This document shows, piece after piece, positions 17,099 to 26,646 of a DNA stretch of 64,000 nt. This DNA is from Acidobacteriota bacterium (GTDB lineage: Bacteria; Acidobacteriota; Blastocatellia; RBC074): positions 32,642 through 96,641 of the forward strand of contig JADJXM010000020.1 of assembly GCA_016715865.1 (NCBI GenBank), in the 5' to 3' direction. Both the position numbers and the translations under genes were made by a program. Every line of letters starts with the position of its first letter. Within the stretch, counting starts at the first letter, position 1. The notes beneath the pieces were generated by a model. It was not told where the DNA came from. It saw only the letters and a list, made by a program, of their open reading frames with translations, and made no database searches.

Positions 17099-18630
17099 TC
17101 ATGGTTCCAGGGCAACCATCTGGCCGGGTTCTGTCTGACCTCCACCTTATTCCTAATCAGCGCCAGCAGGTACTTCCACGGGCTCGTCTCGTTCAACCGG
17201 CTCGTCTCGATCAGGCTCATCAGGATCGCTCCCACCATCGCTCCGTGTTCATTTCTGTAAAACAGGGCGTTCTTTCTCAGCAGCACTGCCGGTTTCAAGG
17301 CACGCTCCTCTCTCTCAAAAAGCATGTCAGGCCTTCCCAGTGCTTCAACGTGTAACGGATCGCCTGCCCAAGCGAGCTGTTCGGTTCGACTTTTCTTTCG
17401 GCAAACTGCTCTTCCATCCACTCGTGCAGTTGCTTCATCACCGGGCCGCTCCGGACCTGATGATGCTCAACTCGCTCTCGAGGGGCTCATTCCCTCAGTA
17501 TCCGCTTCCACCCCCGTGGACCTTCGCGATCGCCTCTAGCGCCACTGAGCATTCCTCCGGAAAAGTCGGCTCGATCTCGACGAACTTTCGACGCGCGTGC
17601 GCCATGCACGTCGCCTCGATCGTCTCTTCTTCGCCGCTCCAGTTCGCCGCCAGTGCATCCGACATCTGGATCGGTTTTCCCAACCCGCAATCCCTCTTCA
17701 TTCAACAACTCATCGAGGTTCTCGATCGAGTGCCGTCTGTCATTCGCATGCAACGCTATCTTTCGCCCACCGACCTCGATCACTATTCCCGTTGTCTGTA
17801 TTCCACGACGCTCTTCTTCTCGCTCCTCGTTCTCTTTCATGCAGGAGAGAACCTTACCCGCGTGTCATCGCTGTAAAGCACCTCTCCATTCGCGGCTAGC
17901 TTTCGCAGGTAGAGATAAACCGGCAAGATCGCATCCGCCACCGCTTCACATCGTTCAAACTGCACGCTCTCCGGCAGCGGCACCCCGAACGCCTCCTGCA
18001 TTCGCTTCAACCGGTGCTACTGTATCCCGGCTCCATACTTTGCCACCGCTATCGTTACATCACAGCTCGCATCGTACTTCCCGGACTTCACTTCCACCGG
18101 CAGGGATGCCGTATATCGATCCAGACAGACCGTACACCGCAGAACTTCCTGTTCGTATCTGGTTGCTCCCACCAGGGGCTGTCCTCTCAACTGGATGAAT
18201 ATCGCCGGCTCCTTCGTATTGTACAGGCGACCGCCACAATATGGATCTGGGCAACAGTCCCTCGGCTTCAGATTCGAGTGTCTGCACTTGACGACTTCCG
18301 CTCCTCTATATGCCAACGATCCCCTTCGCCCGTGCCCACTTCGTTTCGGTTTTGACGATGACGCTTGTGGCGTCTCCGTCTCAATACCCGGTGCCTCTTT
18401 TGAATCCGTTTTTTCCTCATCCGTCCGGGACCACAGGCGATTTCCCGTGCGTTTGTCCGTGCCGGGACCAAATATCATTCACTTCAGCCGATTGAGCGAT
18501 ATATTCTTCTCTTGCAGCACTCGCACGAATTTCAGAACCGTTCTCAGAAATCATTCGACTATCTCCTGATCCTTCTGCTCAAGGTTGGACTGGTGAAGCC
18601 GTTCGGTCACTCTCTCGATCTCGGCTGCAT
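17074..18630 (-). pseudogene. tnpC: broken IS66 tnpC transposase, convergent with tnpA/tnpB
   Basis: Minus-strand frames give in order: a coiled-coil start (EIERVTERLHQSNLEQKDQE, then EKNISLNRLK), the basic linker (SSKPKRSGHGRRGSLAYRGA), the zinc-binding section (CCPDPYCGGRLYN ... LRCTVCLDRYT, then VAKYGAGIQ), middle pieces (ACTGGELERR region, CMAHARRKFVEIEPTFPEEC) and the typical end (GAILMSLIETSRLN, PWKYLLALIRNKVE, WLPWNHDQE). At least five frameshifts or stops break it. The total span fits a ~520-codon tnpC. The last residues read into the tnpB end. Confidence 0.85.
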
Positions 18631-18672
18631 CTGTTTTGGGTATCTATTCACCTCTCGCTATGGCTGCAGATC

Positions 18673-19167
18673 CTATGCGAAACTGCACTTAGAACAAAGC
18701 CCATACCGTATTTTTTCTATTCTTCTACCGCTCCACCGTAAGGACACGAGCATCGTCTCTCGCTCAGTTGTGTCTGAGTTGTCGGCTTTGGGAAAGACAT
18801 CCCAAACATCCGGGAATCCGGTTCCCTGATAGACAATCGAGAGCATCAGGATATTGATATTGGTGGAACCGACTTTCCAATTCGTCAGATCCAGAGCCAA
18901 CGTGTATGGCCCCGGAATTCCAAGCATTTTGACGACAAACATCGACAGCTGGGCATTCGGCAGATTGAAAAACTTGAAAAATCGCTTAAGCCGACTGTAA
19001 TTCGACTCCTCTTTGGCTCGGCTGGGAAAAGCCATCACCAGAATCGACAAATTGACAGTCCGGGTGATGAAAAGGGCTGCCAAAAATCGCGGGAGAAATT
19101 TGATGCGAGCTTGGTTCCACGCTAAAATGTCAGATAACGTTTGCTCGATAGAGCGAATGTCGTCCAT
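18673..19167 (-). pseudogene. IS4-family transposase, N-terminal fragment
   Basis: 164 codons. The section WNQARIKFLPRFLAALFITR, SNYSRLKRFFKFFNLP and LALDLTNWKVGSTNINILML resembles the start of IS4-family transposases up to the first catalytic Asp (D in LALDLTNW). LSIVYQGTGFP and VFPKADNSDTTERE follow as in the family. The rest of the ~370-residue protein is missing downstream (lower coordinates), where IS66 remains begin. Confidence 0.78.
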
Positions 19168-19279
19168 CGTGCGATCTACTTTCCGTCCGCACTTGGCGCA
19201 TGGACGGAACCTGGGAACAGATTCACTATTGATTGCGTGGCGATCTGCGTGAGAAAGAAGGTCGACAGCGTCAACCGAG

Positions 19280-19780
19280 TGCCGGGATTATCGATTCACA
19301 GACGGTCAAAGCGACTGATCGAGGCAGAGCCGAGATCGGATATGATGGCGGCAAGAAAACCAAAGGCCGTAAAGACATATCCTGGTTGACACGCTCGGCT
19401 TGTTGCTACTAGTGGTGGTCCACTCGGCCGGCATTCAAGATCGTGAGGGGGCGCAGAAAGTGCTGGATGGATTGCGTCACTTTTATGCCAGGTTATGCAA
19501 AATCTGGGCCGATGGTGCTTACAATGGTAATCTGGCCGAGTAGGTCAGAAATTTACGTAAGCATAATCGGATCGATCTTGAATTGGTCAAGCGCACCGAT
19601 GATATGAAAGTTTTGTGGTCTTACCTCGACGTTGGGTGGTTGAACGGACATTTGCATGACTCAGCCTCAATCGTCGATTGAGTAACGACTATGAATAGCT
19701 TCCTGAAACAAGTGAGACCTTTATTTATATTTCAATGATCAAGCTCATGCTAGTCAGACTAGCTTGAGAGAACTTATAAA
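19280..19780 (+). pseudogene. IS5-family transposase, C-terminal half remnant
   Basis: Translation in pieces reads IIDSQTVKATDRGRAEIGYD, GGKKTKGRKD, then DTLGLLLLVVVHSAGIQDRE, VLDGLRH, and a decayed end matching VVERTFA ... NRRLS ... FIYISMIKLMLV. These are the conserved blocks of IS5/IS427-type transposases, including the catalytic Asp of IIDSQTVK and the terminal VERTFAW block. Stops and frameshifts are frequent. A second copy of its tail is at 20955-21095. The 19790-20010 stretch after it has no gene I can support. Confidence 0.78.
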
Positions 19781-20012
19781 ACAGGCTCTTAGTGCGCAAT
19801 CACCTTGTAATGAATGTTATCCCATATGATATCACATCTGTCTGACTTTAATTAACATATTTTTTACAGCTTTCAATTACCCGAATCGAATATAAATAGT
19901 ATTTCATAAATTAAAAACGGGAGACATGTGCCAAAATTCCATTGAGCATTCATAAAGTAATAAAAAATCATCAGAAATTTGTATATGAGCGATGCTAACT
20001 ACCGGACAAAAG

Positions 20013-20213
20013 TTAAATAACCTTCCGCCAGCCAATAAGATCGGAGTGTTCAATGTTGGTCACTAGCCTGCACAAGATGTTGAACTCACGACGAAAGATG
20101 CTCTTTGACTGATAGCCGTGTTTCTTGAGTTTTAGTTCTTTGACAGTAGCTTGCCACTGTCCTACGATGAATGCCAAGTGAAAGCCAGAGCTAGTAGTGC
20201 GAACAATCGGCAC
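20013..20213 (-). pseudogene. IS4-family transposase, C-terminal fragment
   Basis: 66 codons reading IVGQWQATVKELKLKKHGYQ and SKSIFRREFNILCRLVTNI. The KKHGx(K/Q)xKSIFR motif is the standard C-terminus of the IS4-family group represented by the fragment at 18673-19167. Order and coordinates show it is from another copy. The bases 20214-20402 hold no recognisable gene. Confidence 0.6.
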
Positions 20214-20402
20214 AACCGCACTGGATCTTTCAGGTGTGTCTGCTTTATCAGCTAGGACTGCAATTCAACGTCATTTTTGTCCTGTGGAGAGGATTCAAAT
20301 ACATCATCGTTAAAATTAAAGGTACAAAATAGCGAGCGGAATGCTATTGACTCTGTCTTATAGTCATAAATCGAAACATGGGTTTTAATCTGATGTCGGG
20401 CT

Positions 20403-20954
20403 GATGTCGGGACACTTTCTGTAAATATGCGTGTCAGGACAAGTTAACGAACTTGTGAGAGTTTGTTTCTGCTATGAAAACGAACTCTGACCTGACACGC
20501 GTACATGACTATATCAAAGAGACTCTGCCATGGGCACATGGCCATCAACTTAAAGGGCTGACGACATTTGCACTGGCGATCTTTGAAGAACAGACTGGCT
20601 GCCAGGCTCAACTGGCACGCACCCAGGGAAACCAGGAAGCAGCCTGCAAACGGATCTCCAGGCTGATCCATAATCCCCGGCTGATGCCAAAACGGCTGGC
20701 CGACAGCATTGCTCATAAGGCCCTCTCTCAGGTTCCGAGGGGCGGAAAAGTCCGAATCACAATTGATTGGACAACCGAGGACGATCAGCACCTGCTGGTC
20801 ATTTCATTGGTCATCGGCCGTCGCGGAGTTCCGATATATTGGCGCGCCTATGACCAAAGCGTGCTCAAGGGGCGAATGCATCGATACGAGCTCGCCGTGA
20901 TCAAACGGGCTTTCGAATTGATCTTTCAACATGCCGGACGAAAACGAAATCTCC
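20403..20954 (+). pseudogene. truncated IS4-like transposase element, copy 2
   Basis: The element start GATGTCGGGACACTTT repeats that at 15987. The frame from ATG 20474 reads MKTNSDLTRVHDYIKETLPW, then LARTQGNQEAACKRISRLIH and a block with the first catalytic Asp (RITIDWTTEDDQHLLVISL) and VPIYWRAYDQSV. The protein should continue for another ~200 residues, but the frame runs into the tail of an unrelated IS5-type transposase at about 20955, giving a chimeric 177-codon frame. It is therefore inactive. Confidence 0.8.
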
Positions 20955-21100
20955 TATCTGTGTGGTTGAACGCACATTTGCCTGTCTCAGATTCAACCGT
21001 CGGTTGAGTATGGACCAGGAATACCTCACGGCAACAAGTAAAACTTTGATCTATATTTCAGTGATCAAGTTCATGTTGGCGGAGTTTCAAGAGTATTACC
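20955..21100 (+). pseudogene. IS5-family transposase tail, second copy
   Basis: The frame at 20962 reads MVERTFACLRFNRRLSMDQE, then YLTATSKTLIYISVIKFMLA, the standard IS5-family C-terminus (VERTFAW ... NRRLS ... FIYISMIKLML). It duplicates the tail at 19640-19775. It is joined directly to the IS4-like copy, which marks a recombination or nested-deletion junction. Confidence 0.8.
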
Positions 21101-22311
21101 TATTTTGGAGAATAACCATATATTTCTTCAAAGTTCTCTCTGATATAATGATGTGGGACATCGTTTAAAAATATCTCGTCATGCATCTTTCCTTGCGGAA
21201 CAAACAATTTACAAGATTTATATACCATATAATTCAATCCTTCAGTATCTTTGATTTCTTTCGTCAGTTCCCTACTGATCCTATACAGAGGATATAGTAC
21301 ATTAATGGGCCTTTGAGTAGTAATTAAATATGTCATATTTTTGCGATCGCAGGGTATGACATAATCTTGGTAAGTATCGCTTTCATATTTTTTTAATATA
21401 TCATTTAGAATTTTGACATTATTGATAGGCAATATTTTCCCCAGCGGAGCAACCAGCAGAATAATATCACTATTTTCACATACGCTTTTTTTAAAATCCA
21501 TATGACCGTGCCCTCTCGCAAGCAAAGCAATCTCAGTACAGTTTCTTTTAACTGTAAACCAATTCGCAGTAATTATACTAATTGTGCACACAGTATCCTT
21601 GTTTTCTTTTTTTTCCTTCCATAAACTATCAAGAAACATCTGCGTAAGCCTGCCTGTATTTGCTCTATACTTCCTCAATGGTTGACCGCCAATCAAGTTA
21701 AAATGCCTCTCGGTAAGCTTTAACGATTTGATTGACGGAATTCTATGTATTTCATCAATCCCGGACTCAGAGTTCGTGTAAATAAAGATATCAACCTTAC
21801 CTTCCATTTTTATCATATCTTCAGTGTATCTAATATTGTTTAACTGAATACCCTCTGATATCAACTCAGGAAATAGCGGAGTCAACGTACTGCCAGAATC
21901 AATGATAATGTTGATCACCCTTAAATTACTATTCTTGTTATACAAATCACCAATAACCTTTGGCAAAACATGCTGAGCTAGCTGTTCAGCAAGCAATTCC
22001 TTTTCTTTTGTATAGTGATTAGTTCTTAAAAAATACTGATCGTCATAAGAATGATGGCCAAATCTTGCGCTTAGCAAATTGTATATTGGCTGTATTTTTT
22101 TATCTAATACCACTCTTTGATTAAAAAGTATTATGATAAAAAAGGTAATGACAGTAAGCCCAAACGCATTCAGTCCTAATATATATGGATCTTTTTTGCT
22201 AAACAATAAAGCAATCAGAAACGGCAGGCCCAATGCCAGCGCAGCTTCGGCTATGAAGAAAATAACATCGACATAGTTGTCTCTGATAAATCTGATGACG
22301 GGGCTACGCAT
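21100..22311 (-). CDS. membrane protein with a DeoR-sensor-like cytosolic domain
   Basis: 403 aa. Two transmembrane helices lie at ~14-38 (VIFFIAEAALALGLPFLIALLF) and ~46-66 (GLTVITFFIIILF). The rest is cytosolic. It contains an order of motifs like the DeoR C-terminal sensor (ISOCOT fold): INIIIDSGSTLTPLFPELIS (compare the DSGTT sugar-phosphate loop), YTNSESGIDEI, HFNLIGGQPLRKYRANTGRL, a hydrophobic strand (CTISIITANWF), and SDIILLVAPLGKI where DeoR has its D-S-K-G site. There is no helix-turn-helix. It may sense a phosphorylated sugar or nucleotide at the membrane. The DeoR link is my reading of motif order and needs profile or structure support. The gene is AT-rich and sits beside IS remains, suggesting acquisition. 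Confidence 0.6.
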   Translation of the reverse strand: MRSPVIRFIRDNYVDVIFFIAEAALALGLPFLIALLFSKKDPYILGLNAFGLTVITFFIIILFNQRVVLDKKIQPIYNLLSARFGHHSYDDQYFLRTNHYTKEKELLAEQLAQHVLPKVIGDLYNKNSNLRVINIIIDSGSTLTPLFPELISEGIQLNNIRYTEDMIKMEGKVDIFIYTNSESGIDEIHRIPSIKSLKLTERHFNLIGGQPLRKYRANTGRLTQMFLDSLWKEKKENKDTVCTISIITANWFTVKRNCTEIALLARGHGHMDFKKSVCENSDIILLVAPLGKILPINNVKILNDILKKYESDTYQDYVIPCDRKNMTYLITTQRPINVLYPLYRISRELTKEIKDTEGLNYMVYKSCKLFVPQGKMHDEIFLNDVPHHYIRENFEEIYGYSPK

Positions 22312-22820
22312 TATACTCTCCTTGTCTACCAGTTCAATCCTGCATATTTAATATGTGAAATAGTTGAGAAAACAAAATATCATTTTACTGAAGAATCAAA
22401 ATGATGTTTCGAAATAATGATAGCAGTAAAATCAGAGATATTAACGTCAATAAAACGAAGTAACCGGGAATGACACAAAAGCAGGTGGCGCGAAACAATA
22501 GCAAATTCATTTTTGCTAAAGAATTATTATGGCGAAGGAATCAGGCTTGAGAGGGTTCGAACGAGGGACCTACAGCATAAAAACTCCAAGCCCTTTTCTT
22601 TCGACCCAAGCATATTACCAGCAACGGCTCCGCGAGGCCAGAGAAATATTAGTCCGTTTAAATATTCCGCAACCGCCCTTTCAGGGGGCGGTATATCGAA
22701 CGTCAGGTGAGCCCCATTACAACCGGGCAGTCTCTCGGCAAAATCGGCCACCAGATTTCTAAACTCCATTGGCAGGCACGGAGAACGAGCTGCGGGGAAA
22801 TCCATACTCTGCCGCCCGGA
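22312..22820. other. intergenic stretch without a supported gene
   Basis: About 500 bp between the membrane protein and the metalloprotease. The first part is AT-rich and may hold the promoter of the DeoR-sensor-like gene. Positions 22540-22600 include GGGTTCGAACGAGGG, which recalls a tRNA T-loop, but no cloverleaf can be folded. Open frames here are short, overlap one another and lack recognisable content. Confidence 0.5.
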
Positions 22821-23927
22821 TCAGCAGCCCGGTTTTCTGCGAATGCGCAGTCGGCTGCGAGCGGCGTTATCGTATCCTTTTCGATCGAATGGGTTAGTCG
22901 AAGGAATCGATACGAAAACATTCTGTGTCAGGTTTGGGGGCATCGAAGCGGGAACGGTGAACTGGACGGGAAAGGAATGCTCTCCGCGTCCGAGGCTGAG
23001 GTTAAAGACGGCCAGCGCTCCCGAGGTTGGGAAGTAATAAGCGTTGGGGTCGGCATCAGCGTAGACGGCGACCTGGGTATTTTCGCGGGTCGAGCTGTCG
23101 TTGCCGACGGTGGCATAAAAGTTGATGCGGTCGCCGGGACAGACAAGCAGCGGGTCGGGATGGATATTGTCTCCGTTGGTCGGATCGATATTGTTGTTGA
23201 CAAGCGAGCCGTTGCGCAGCAGTTGAGAAGAGACGAAGAGATTTCGATAGCGCGGATCGTAGCCGTAGATTCTGGAGATGCCCAGAACGTCATCGCCCGT
23301 CAGTTCCGAGCTCAAGCCGCCGCTGCCCGGAGTCATGCCGACGAAAGGAGCTCGCGCACCGAGTCCGTCGCGCATGACTGCGAAACCGTTAGAGTGATCG
23401 AGGCCGAGCGCATGTCCTACCTCGTGTAGCATGACGAGGGCGCCGATTTTGGTTCCGGCCGGCGCCCTGGTGATGACGGTCGATTCGTCGGCACGCTGGA
23501 AGTCCAGATCAGAGGCGATCATGACGTCGGCCGTGATGATGCGTTCTTCCTCCCATGAAAAATTGCATCCATCGGTTTCAGTCATGGTCAGGCCAAGCCT
23601 GCCATCGATATCGGAACGGTTGACTACGGCAACGTCCGACCGATCGTTATCGTGTTCGATCAGGCAGCGTCCGTTATGGATGCGCTGAAAGCCGGCGCCG
23701 AAACCCAGGGCGTTGACGTAATGACGCACCTCGTACAAGGCGCTGAAAAAAGCTCTCAGTTGAGGGCTGCCTTCGGGCATGCTGCACAGGTCCCACGATA
23801 TGCCCATGGGCTGATACTTCGGGCTGACGGGGGTGCCGTTACACTGTTTCCAGCTTGCTGAAAAGACAGGCATGACCGACAGCATGACCATCGAAATTAC
23901 GGCCAGAAAGTGAGCTGATCTTCTCAT
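22821..23927 (-). CDS. secreted matrixin-like zinc metalloprotease
   Basis: 368 aa. The signal peptide (FLAVISMVMLSVMPVFSAS) is followed by a catalytic domain with the metzincin motif HEVGHALGLDHS (~170-181; three His ligands and the catalytic Glu). The region downstream (FAVMRDGLGARAPFVG) has the Met of a Met-turn. The segment ELTGDDVLGISRIYGYDPR closes the catalytic domain as in M10 proteases. The C-terminal ~110 residues form a beta-rich adhesion-like domain (VCPGDRINFYATVGNDSSTR, then QFTVPASMPPNLTQNVFVS). It probably cleaves extracellular proteins. It is 24 bp downstream of the lipoprotein gene, likely one operon. Confidence 0.85.
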   Translation of the reverse strand: MRRSAHFLAVISMVMLSVMPVFSASWKQCNGTPVSPKYQPMGISWDLCSMPEGSPQLRAFFSALYEVRHYVNALGFGAGFQRIHNGRCLIEHDNDRSDVAVVNRSDIDGRLGLTMTETDGCNFSWEEERIITADVMIASDLDFQRADESTVITRAPAGTKIGALVMLHEVGHALGLDHSNGFAVMRDGLGARAPFVGMTPGSGGLSSELTGDDVLGISRIYGYDPRYRNLFVSSQLLRNGSLVNNNIDPTNGDNIHPDPLLVCPGDRINFYATVGNDSSTRENTQVAVYADADPNAYYFPTSGALAVFNLSLGRGEHSFPVQFTVPASMPPNLTQNVFVSIPSTNPFDRKGYDNAARSRLRIRRKPGC

Positions 23928-23951
23928 AGGTCCTCCGTGCGGGTGATTGGA

Positions 23952-24896
23952 CTAACGTGCGGTCTTGTGTGTTGGAGTATAGCTCCAGCATCTCCAGTAA
24001 GGATTGAGAGTGAGTTTGCCTCCGATGCTGACGCCTGCGCGTTCGGCCGCGCGTCTGACATTCGCCACCAGAGATTCCGCGGATACAACCTGTTGATTGG
24101 CAATGGCCGTTGGCGTGAGTTCGGGTCTGGCGAAGAGACCGGCTTTCCTTGCTTCAGCCAGGGACGGCGCGCGCGTGAGGGGCGTGCTGTCGGCTCCCTC
24201 CTGTGCAGGAGCGGGCGCGTTGCCGGTTGACGGTCCGAGAGCAGGGTTGGGATCGGTGTCGGCCGAGGACGGATCAGTTGTCCGATCGGGCGACTCTGAG
24301 CTGCGATAACCTTTCAAGTTGCGTCCGACAGCCTCGCTCACGGTTACGGCCGACAGTGTCGGACCGTCGTCTGTCCAGCCTGTCACGGCGTGCCCCGTGG
24401 GATCGACCAGTACCTCACGGCCACCGATCATTTCGCGTCTGAAGACCAGATTTCCGACGACAGGACTGTATGTCCAATCCGTGTTGCGCAGGAATATCAC
24501 ATACTGCGAATCCAGAGCCAGCCGTGGAAGTTCCGAGATTTCCACCCAGGCGCCGTTCGGTTTCGGTCCGCCGAGCACGCTCAACGTGATAGTTGGCTGG
24601 ACCGCTGTTCCGACAAGGGTTGATGAATCTGAGAAGACATAGCTGGTCCGCGGGCCTCCGCAATCGTCAAATGTAAACCGCACATCCTTGAGCACGCCCG
24701 TGAAGATGGTCGCGGTCTGCGCAATCATCTGCCGGGAATTGTCGGCCGGGCCCGGGGGAGTTTTCAGGTAACCTGCCGGGACGACGGGCTCGCTCAGGGG
24801 CGTTTCAGTGGTTGTCACATCACCCTGCCGCCTCCACCCGCAGCTTGAAAGGATCACGGCAACCGCAAGAATAACCAGACACGTGCGTATTTTCAT
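23952..24896 (-). CDS. lipoprotein of unknown function
   Basis: 314 aa from ATG 24896. A lipobox is visible (CLVILAVAVILSSCGW, modified Cys at residue ~20), so the mature protein is anchored in a membrane. Residues ~65-180 appear beta-rich (ATIFTGVLKDVRFTFDDCGG, SQYVIFLRNTDWTYSPVVG). The middle is low-complexity and Pro/Ser/Asp-rich (residues ~215-260). The C-terminus has a helix (LVANVRRAAERAGVSIG). The start at 24896 is preferred over the upstream one at 24977, because only it places the hydrophobic segment at the N-terminus. It lies immediately upstream of the metalloprotease gene, which suggests shared expression. Confidence 0.7.
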   Translation of the reverse strand: MKIRTCLVILAVAVILSSCGWRRQGDVTTTETPLSEPVVPAGYLKTPPGPADNSRQMIAQTATIFTGVLKDVRFTFDDCGGPRTSYVFSDSSTLVGTAVQPTITLSVLGGPKPNGAWVEISELPRLALDSQYVIFLRNTDWTYSPVVGNLVFRREMIGGREVLVDPTGHAVTGWTDDGPTLSAVTVSEAVGRNLKGYRSSESPDRTTDPSSADTDPNPALGPSTGNAPAPAQEGADSTPLTRAPSLAEARKAGLFARPELTPTAIANQQVVSAESLVANVRRAAERAGVSIGGKLTLNPYWRCWSYTPTHKTAR

Positions 24897-25001
24897 CTCT
24901 CTCCGGAGTAATAGGTGACAATGAATTATGTTCATTGCAACAGATACCGTCGTGCAATCAGGATTGTCAGGATTCATGGCTAGAGGGCTAAAGTTGATAT
25001 G

Positions 25002-25256
25002 GCTGAAAATTGTCCAAGGATGGTCTCTTGACGCGGGGGATCTTAGCAGCTATGGCTCAGCAAAGCCAGATAAAACCAGACTGTCCAATTATTCAAATCA
25101 TATCCGCTGCAACCTTGATTACGAACAGACCCTCTGTTAAAGTGCCCCGGTTGCCATACTGCCTTATAAACTTAATTGTATCATTTTAACCAACCTGGCA
25201 AGTTGGTTAAGTAATTAGAAGTCCGTAGAAGCCCGTTTTAATCACATATATTAAAT
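25002..25256 (+). repeat. dispersed ~255 bp repeat, copy 1
   Basis: Starts GCTGAAAATTGTCCAAGG, contains GCTCAGCAAAGCCAGATA, GTTGCCATACTGCCTTATA, and AACCAACCTGGCAAGTTGGTT (an inverted repeat CCAACCTGGCAAGTTGG), and ends AATCACATATATTAA. Copy 2 (28517-28771) is in the same orientation ~3.5 kb on with about 90% identity by eye; copy 3 (8970-9228) is inverted. The repeat stops at the ATG of the polysaccharide deacetylase gene, so it forms that gene's whole upstream region and may carry its promoter. Confidence 0.85.
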
Positions 25257-26223
25257 GATACAAATCAGAACAAAGTGCGTCCTTATTGCGGCATTTGCAT
25301 CTCTGCATATCATCCTGGTCACTATTCCTTTGTCTGCCCTGAACACTACAGAACAGGGAACACGGAGAAGGATCGCCATTACATTTGACGATCTTCCTGC
25401 AACTAACGGCAATTTAGAAGTAATGAGCTATGTGACAACTAATTTGCTCAGAAGCATCAGGCTCAATGATGTACCAGCCATTGGATTTGTTAACGAGGGT
25501 AAGCTGTACAAACGTGGAGAGATCGATGCCCGGACGAACCTTCTCTGGCAGTGGTTGGAGGCGGGGCTGGAGTTGGGCAATCATACTTATTCTCATATCC
25601 ACATTAATGATGCACCGTTTGCCGCGTACAAAGAGGATCTCATCCGTGGGGAGACAGTAACAAGGATGCTTCTTAAGGAGAAAGGCATGCGGTTGAGGTA
25701 TTATCGCCATACACAATTACGCACTGGCCCGACGCCTGAGTACAAGAAAGCCCTTGAAGAATTGCTCGCCGAACGCGGCTACGTGGTGGCTCCGGTTACC
25801 ATCGACAATAATGACTACATTTTCGCCGACATTTACAGCAAGGCCAGAGCTCGCAATGATAAGGAAACCATGAGGCGAATCGCAGCAGAGTACATCCCAT
25901 ACATGGAGAGCGTGCTGGCCCATTTTGAAAAACTATCGATCAAGTTTCTTGGACGGGAGGTGAGGCAAACCCTTCTGTTGCACGCGAACGAACTGAATGC
26001 CGATCACTTCGATGACCTGATCCATATGATGACAGGCAGGGGTTATATCTTTATTACATTGGAGGAGGCATTAAAAGACGAGGCCTACAGGTTGCCGGAT
26101 GCTCAAGCAGGCAGAGGTTTATCGTGGCTGCACAGGTGGATGATAGCCAAAGGGATGCAAATGCAGCCGGAACCGAGAGAACCAGAATGGGTCGCAAGGT
26201 TGTTCGAGACATATCCGCAATAA
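25255..26223 (+). CDS. secreted polysaccharide deacetylase (NodB-type)
   Basis: 322 aa. The N-terminal signal peptide (CVLIAAFASLHIILVTIPLS) suggests export. The NodB homology domain has motif 1 as RRIAITFDDLPATNG (both Asp) and motif 2 as ELGNHTYSHIHIND (two His metal ligands). RYYRHTQLRTGPTPEYKKAL corresponds to motif 3, and LLLHANELNADHFDDLI holds a later catalytic His. The FDDLP variant marks a subgroup of deacetylase-like proteins. It would remove acetyl or similar groups from an extracellular polysaccharide. It starts at the border of repeat copy 1, a sign that this block was inserted or duplicated. Confidence 0.88.
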   Translation: MIQIRTKCVLIAAFASLHIILVTIPLSALNTTEQGTRRRIAITFDDLPATNGNLEVMSYVTTNLLRSIRLNDVPAIGFVNEGKLYKRGEIDARTNLLWQWLEAGLELGNHTYSHIHINDAPFAAYKEDLIRGETVTRMLLKEKGMRLRYYRHTQLRTGPTPEYKKALEELLAERGYVVAPVTIDNNDYIFADIYSKARARNDKETMRRIAAEYIPYMESVLAHFEKLSIKFLGREVRQTLLLHANELNADHFDDLIHMMTGRGYIFITLEEALKDEAYRLPDAQAGRGLSWLHRWMIAKGMQMQPEPREPEWVARLFETYPQ

Positions 26224-26272
26224 CGGCTGTCTTTTGCATCTTATTGATCAACGATAACGAAGGTATGTGATC

Positions 26273-26638
26273 ATGTCAATAATCGTCCAGAACCATTATG
26301 TGCTGGCTGTCCACAGCCTGGAAAAGTCATCGCGTTTTTTTGTGGATCTCGGGTTCAAGGTAACTTCGGAGCCTCCCGGCTGGATATTTGTAGAGAAGGA
26401 TAACTGCATGATAATGCTGGGAGAGTGTCAGGATGCCATCCGACCGGGCGATCTGGGGGATCACAGTTATTTTGGATACTTACGCGTTGATGATGCGGAC
26501 AGTTACTATCATGATTTAAAGGTAAAGGGAGTCGAGATAATATCGCCAATCTCGGACAAGCCATGGGGGATGCGAGAGTTCGGAGTGAGATCCCCTGAGG
26601 GACATAGATTGATGATCGGCCACTGGATAGGCCCATGA
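26273..26638 (+). CDS. VOC-superfamily (glyoxalase/bleomycin resistance) protein
   Basis: 121 aa from ATG 26273 with AAGG upstream (the frame could begin at GTG 26267). It shows the paired beta-alpha-beta modules of the VOC fold: YVLAVHSLEKSSRFFVDLGF, WIFVEKDNCMIMLGE, then SYFGYLRVDDADSYYHDLKV and the ending MREFGVRSPEGHRLMIGHWI. The Glu/His positions could bind metal, but only some are conserved, so it may be a sequestering resistance protein rather than an enzyme. It lies downstream of the deacetylase gene within the block bounded by the direct repeats. Confidence 0.85.
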   Translation: MSIIVQNHYVLAVHSLEKSSRFFVDLGFKVTSEPPGWIFVEKDNCMIMLGECQDAIRPGDLGDHSYFGYLRVDDADSYYHDLKVKGVEIISPISDKPWGMREFGVRSPEGHRLMIGHWIGP

Positions 26639-26646
26639 AATCTTTA

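Noticed and set aside
22540..22610. tRNA-like stretch with GGTTCGAAC
   Set aside because: The T-loop-like motif is present, but the T-stem does not pair on either strand and no D-arm or acceptor stem can be folded around it.
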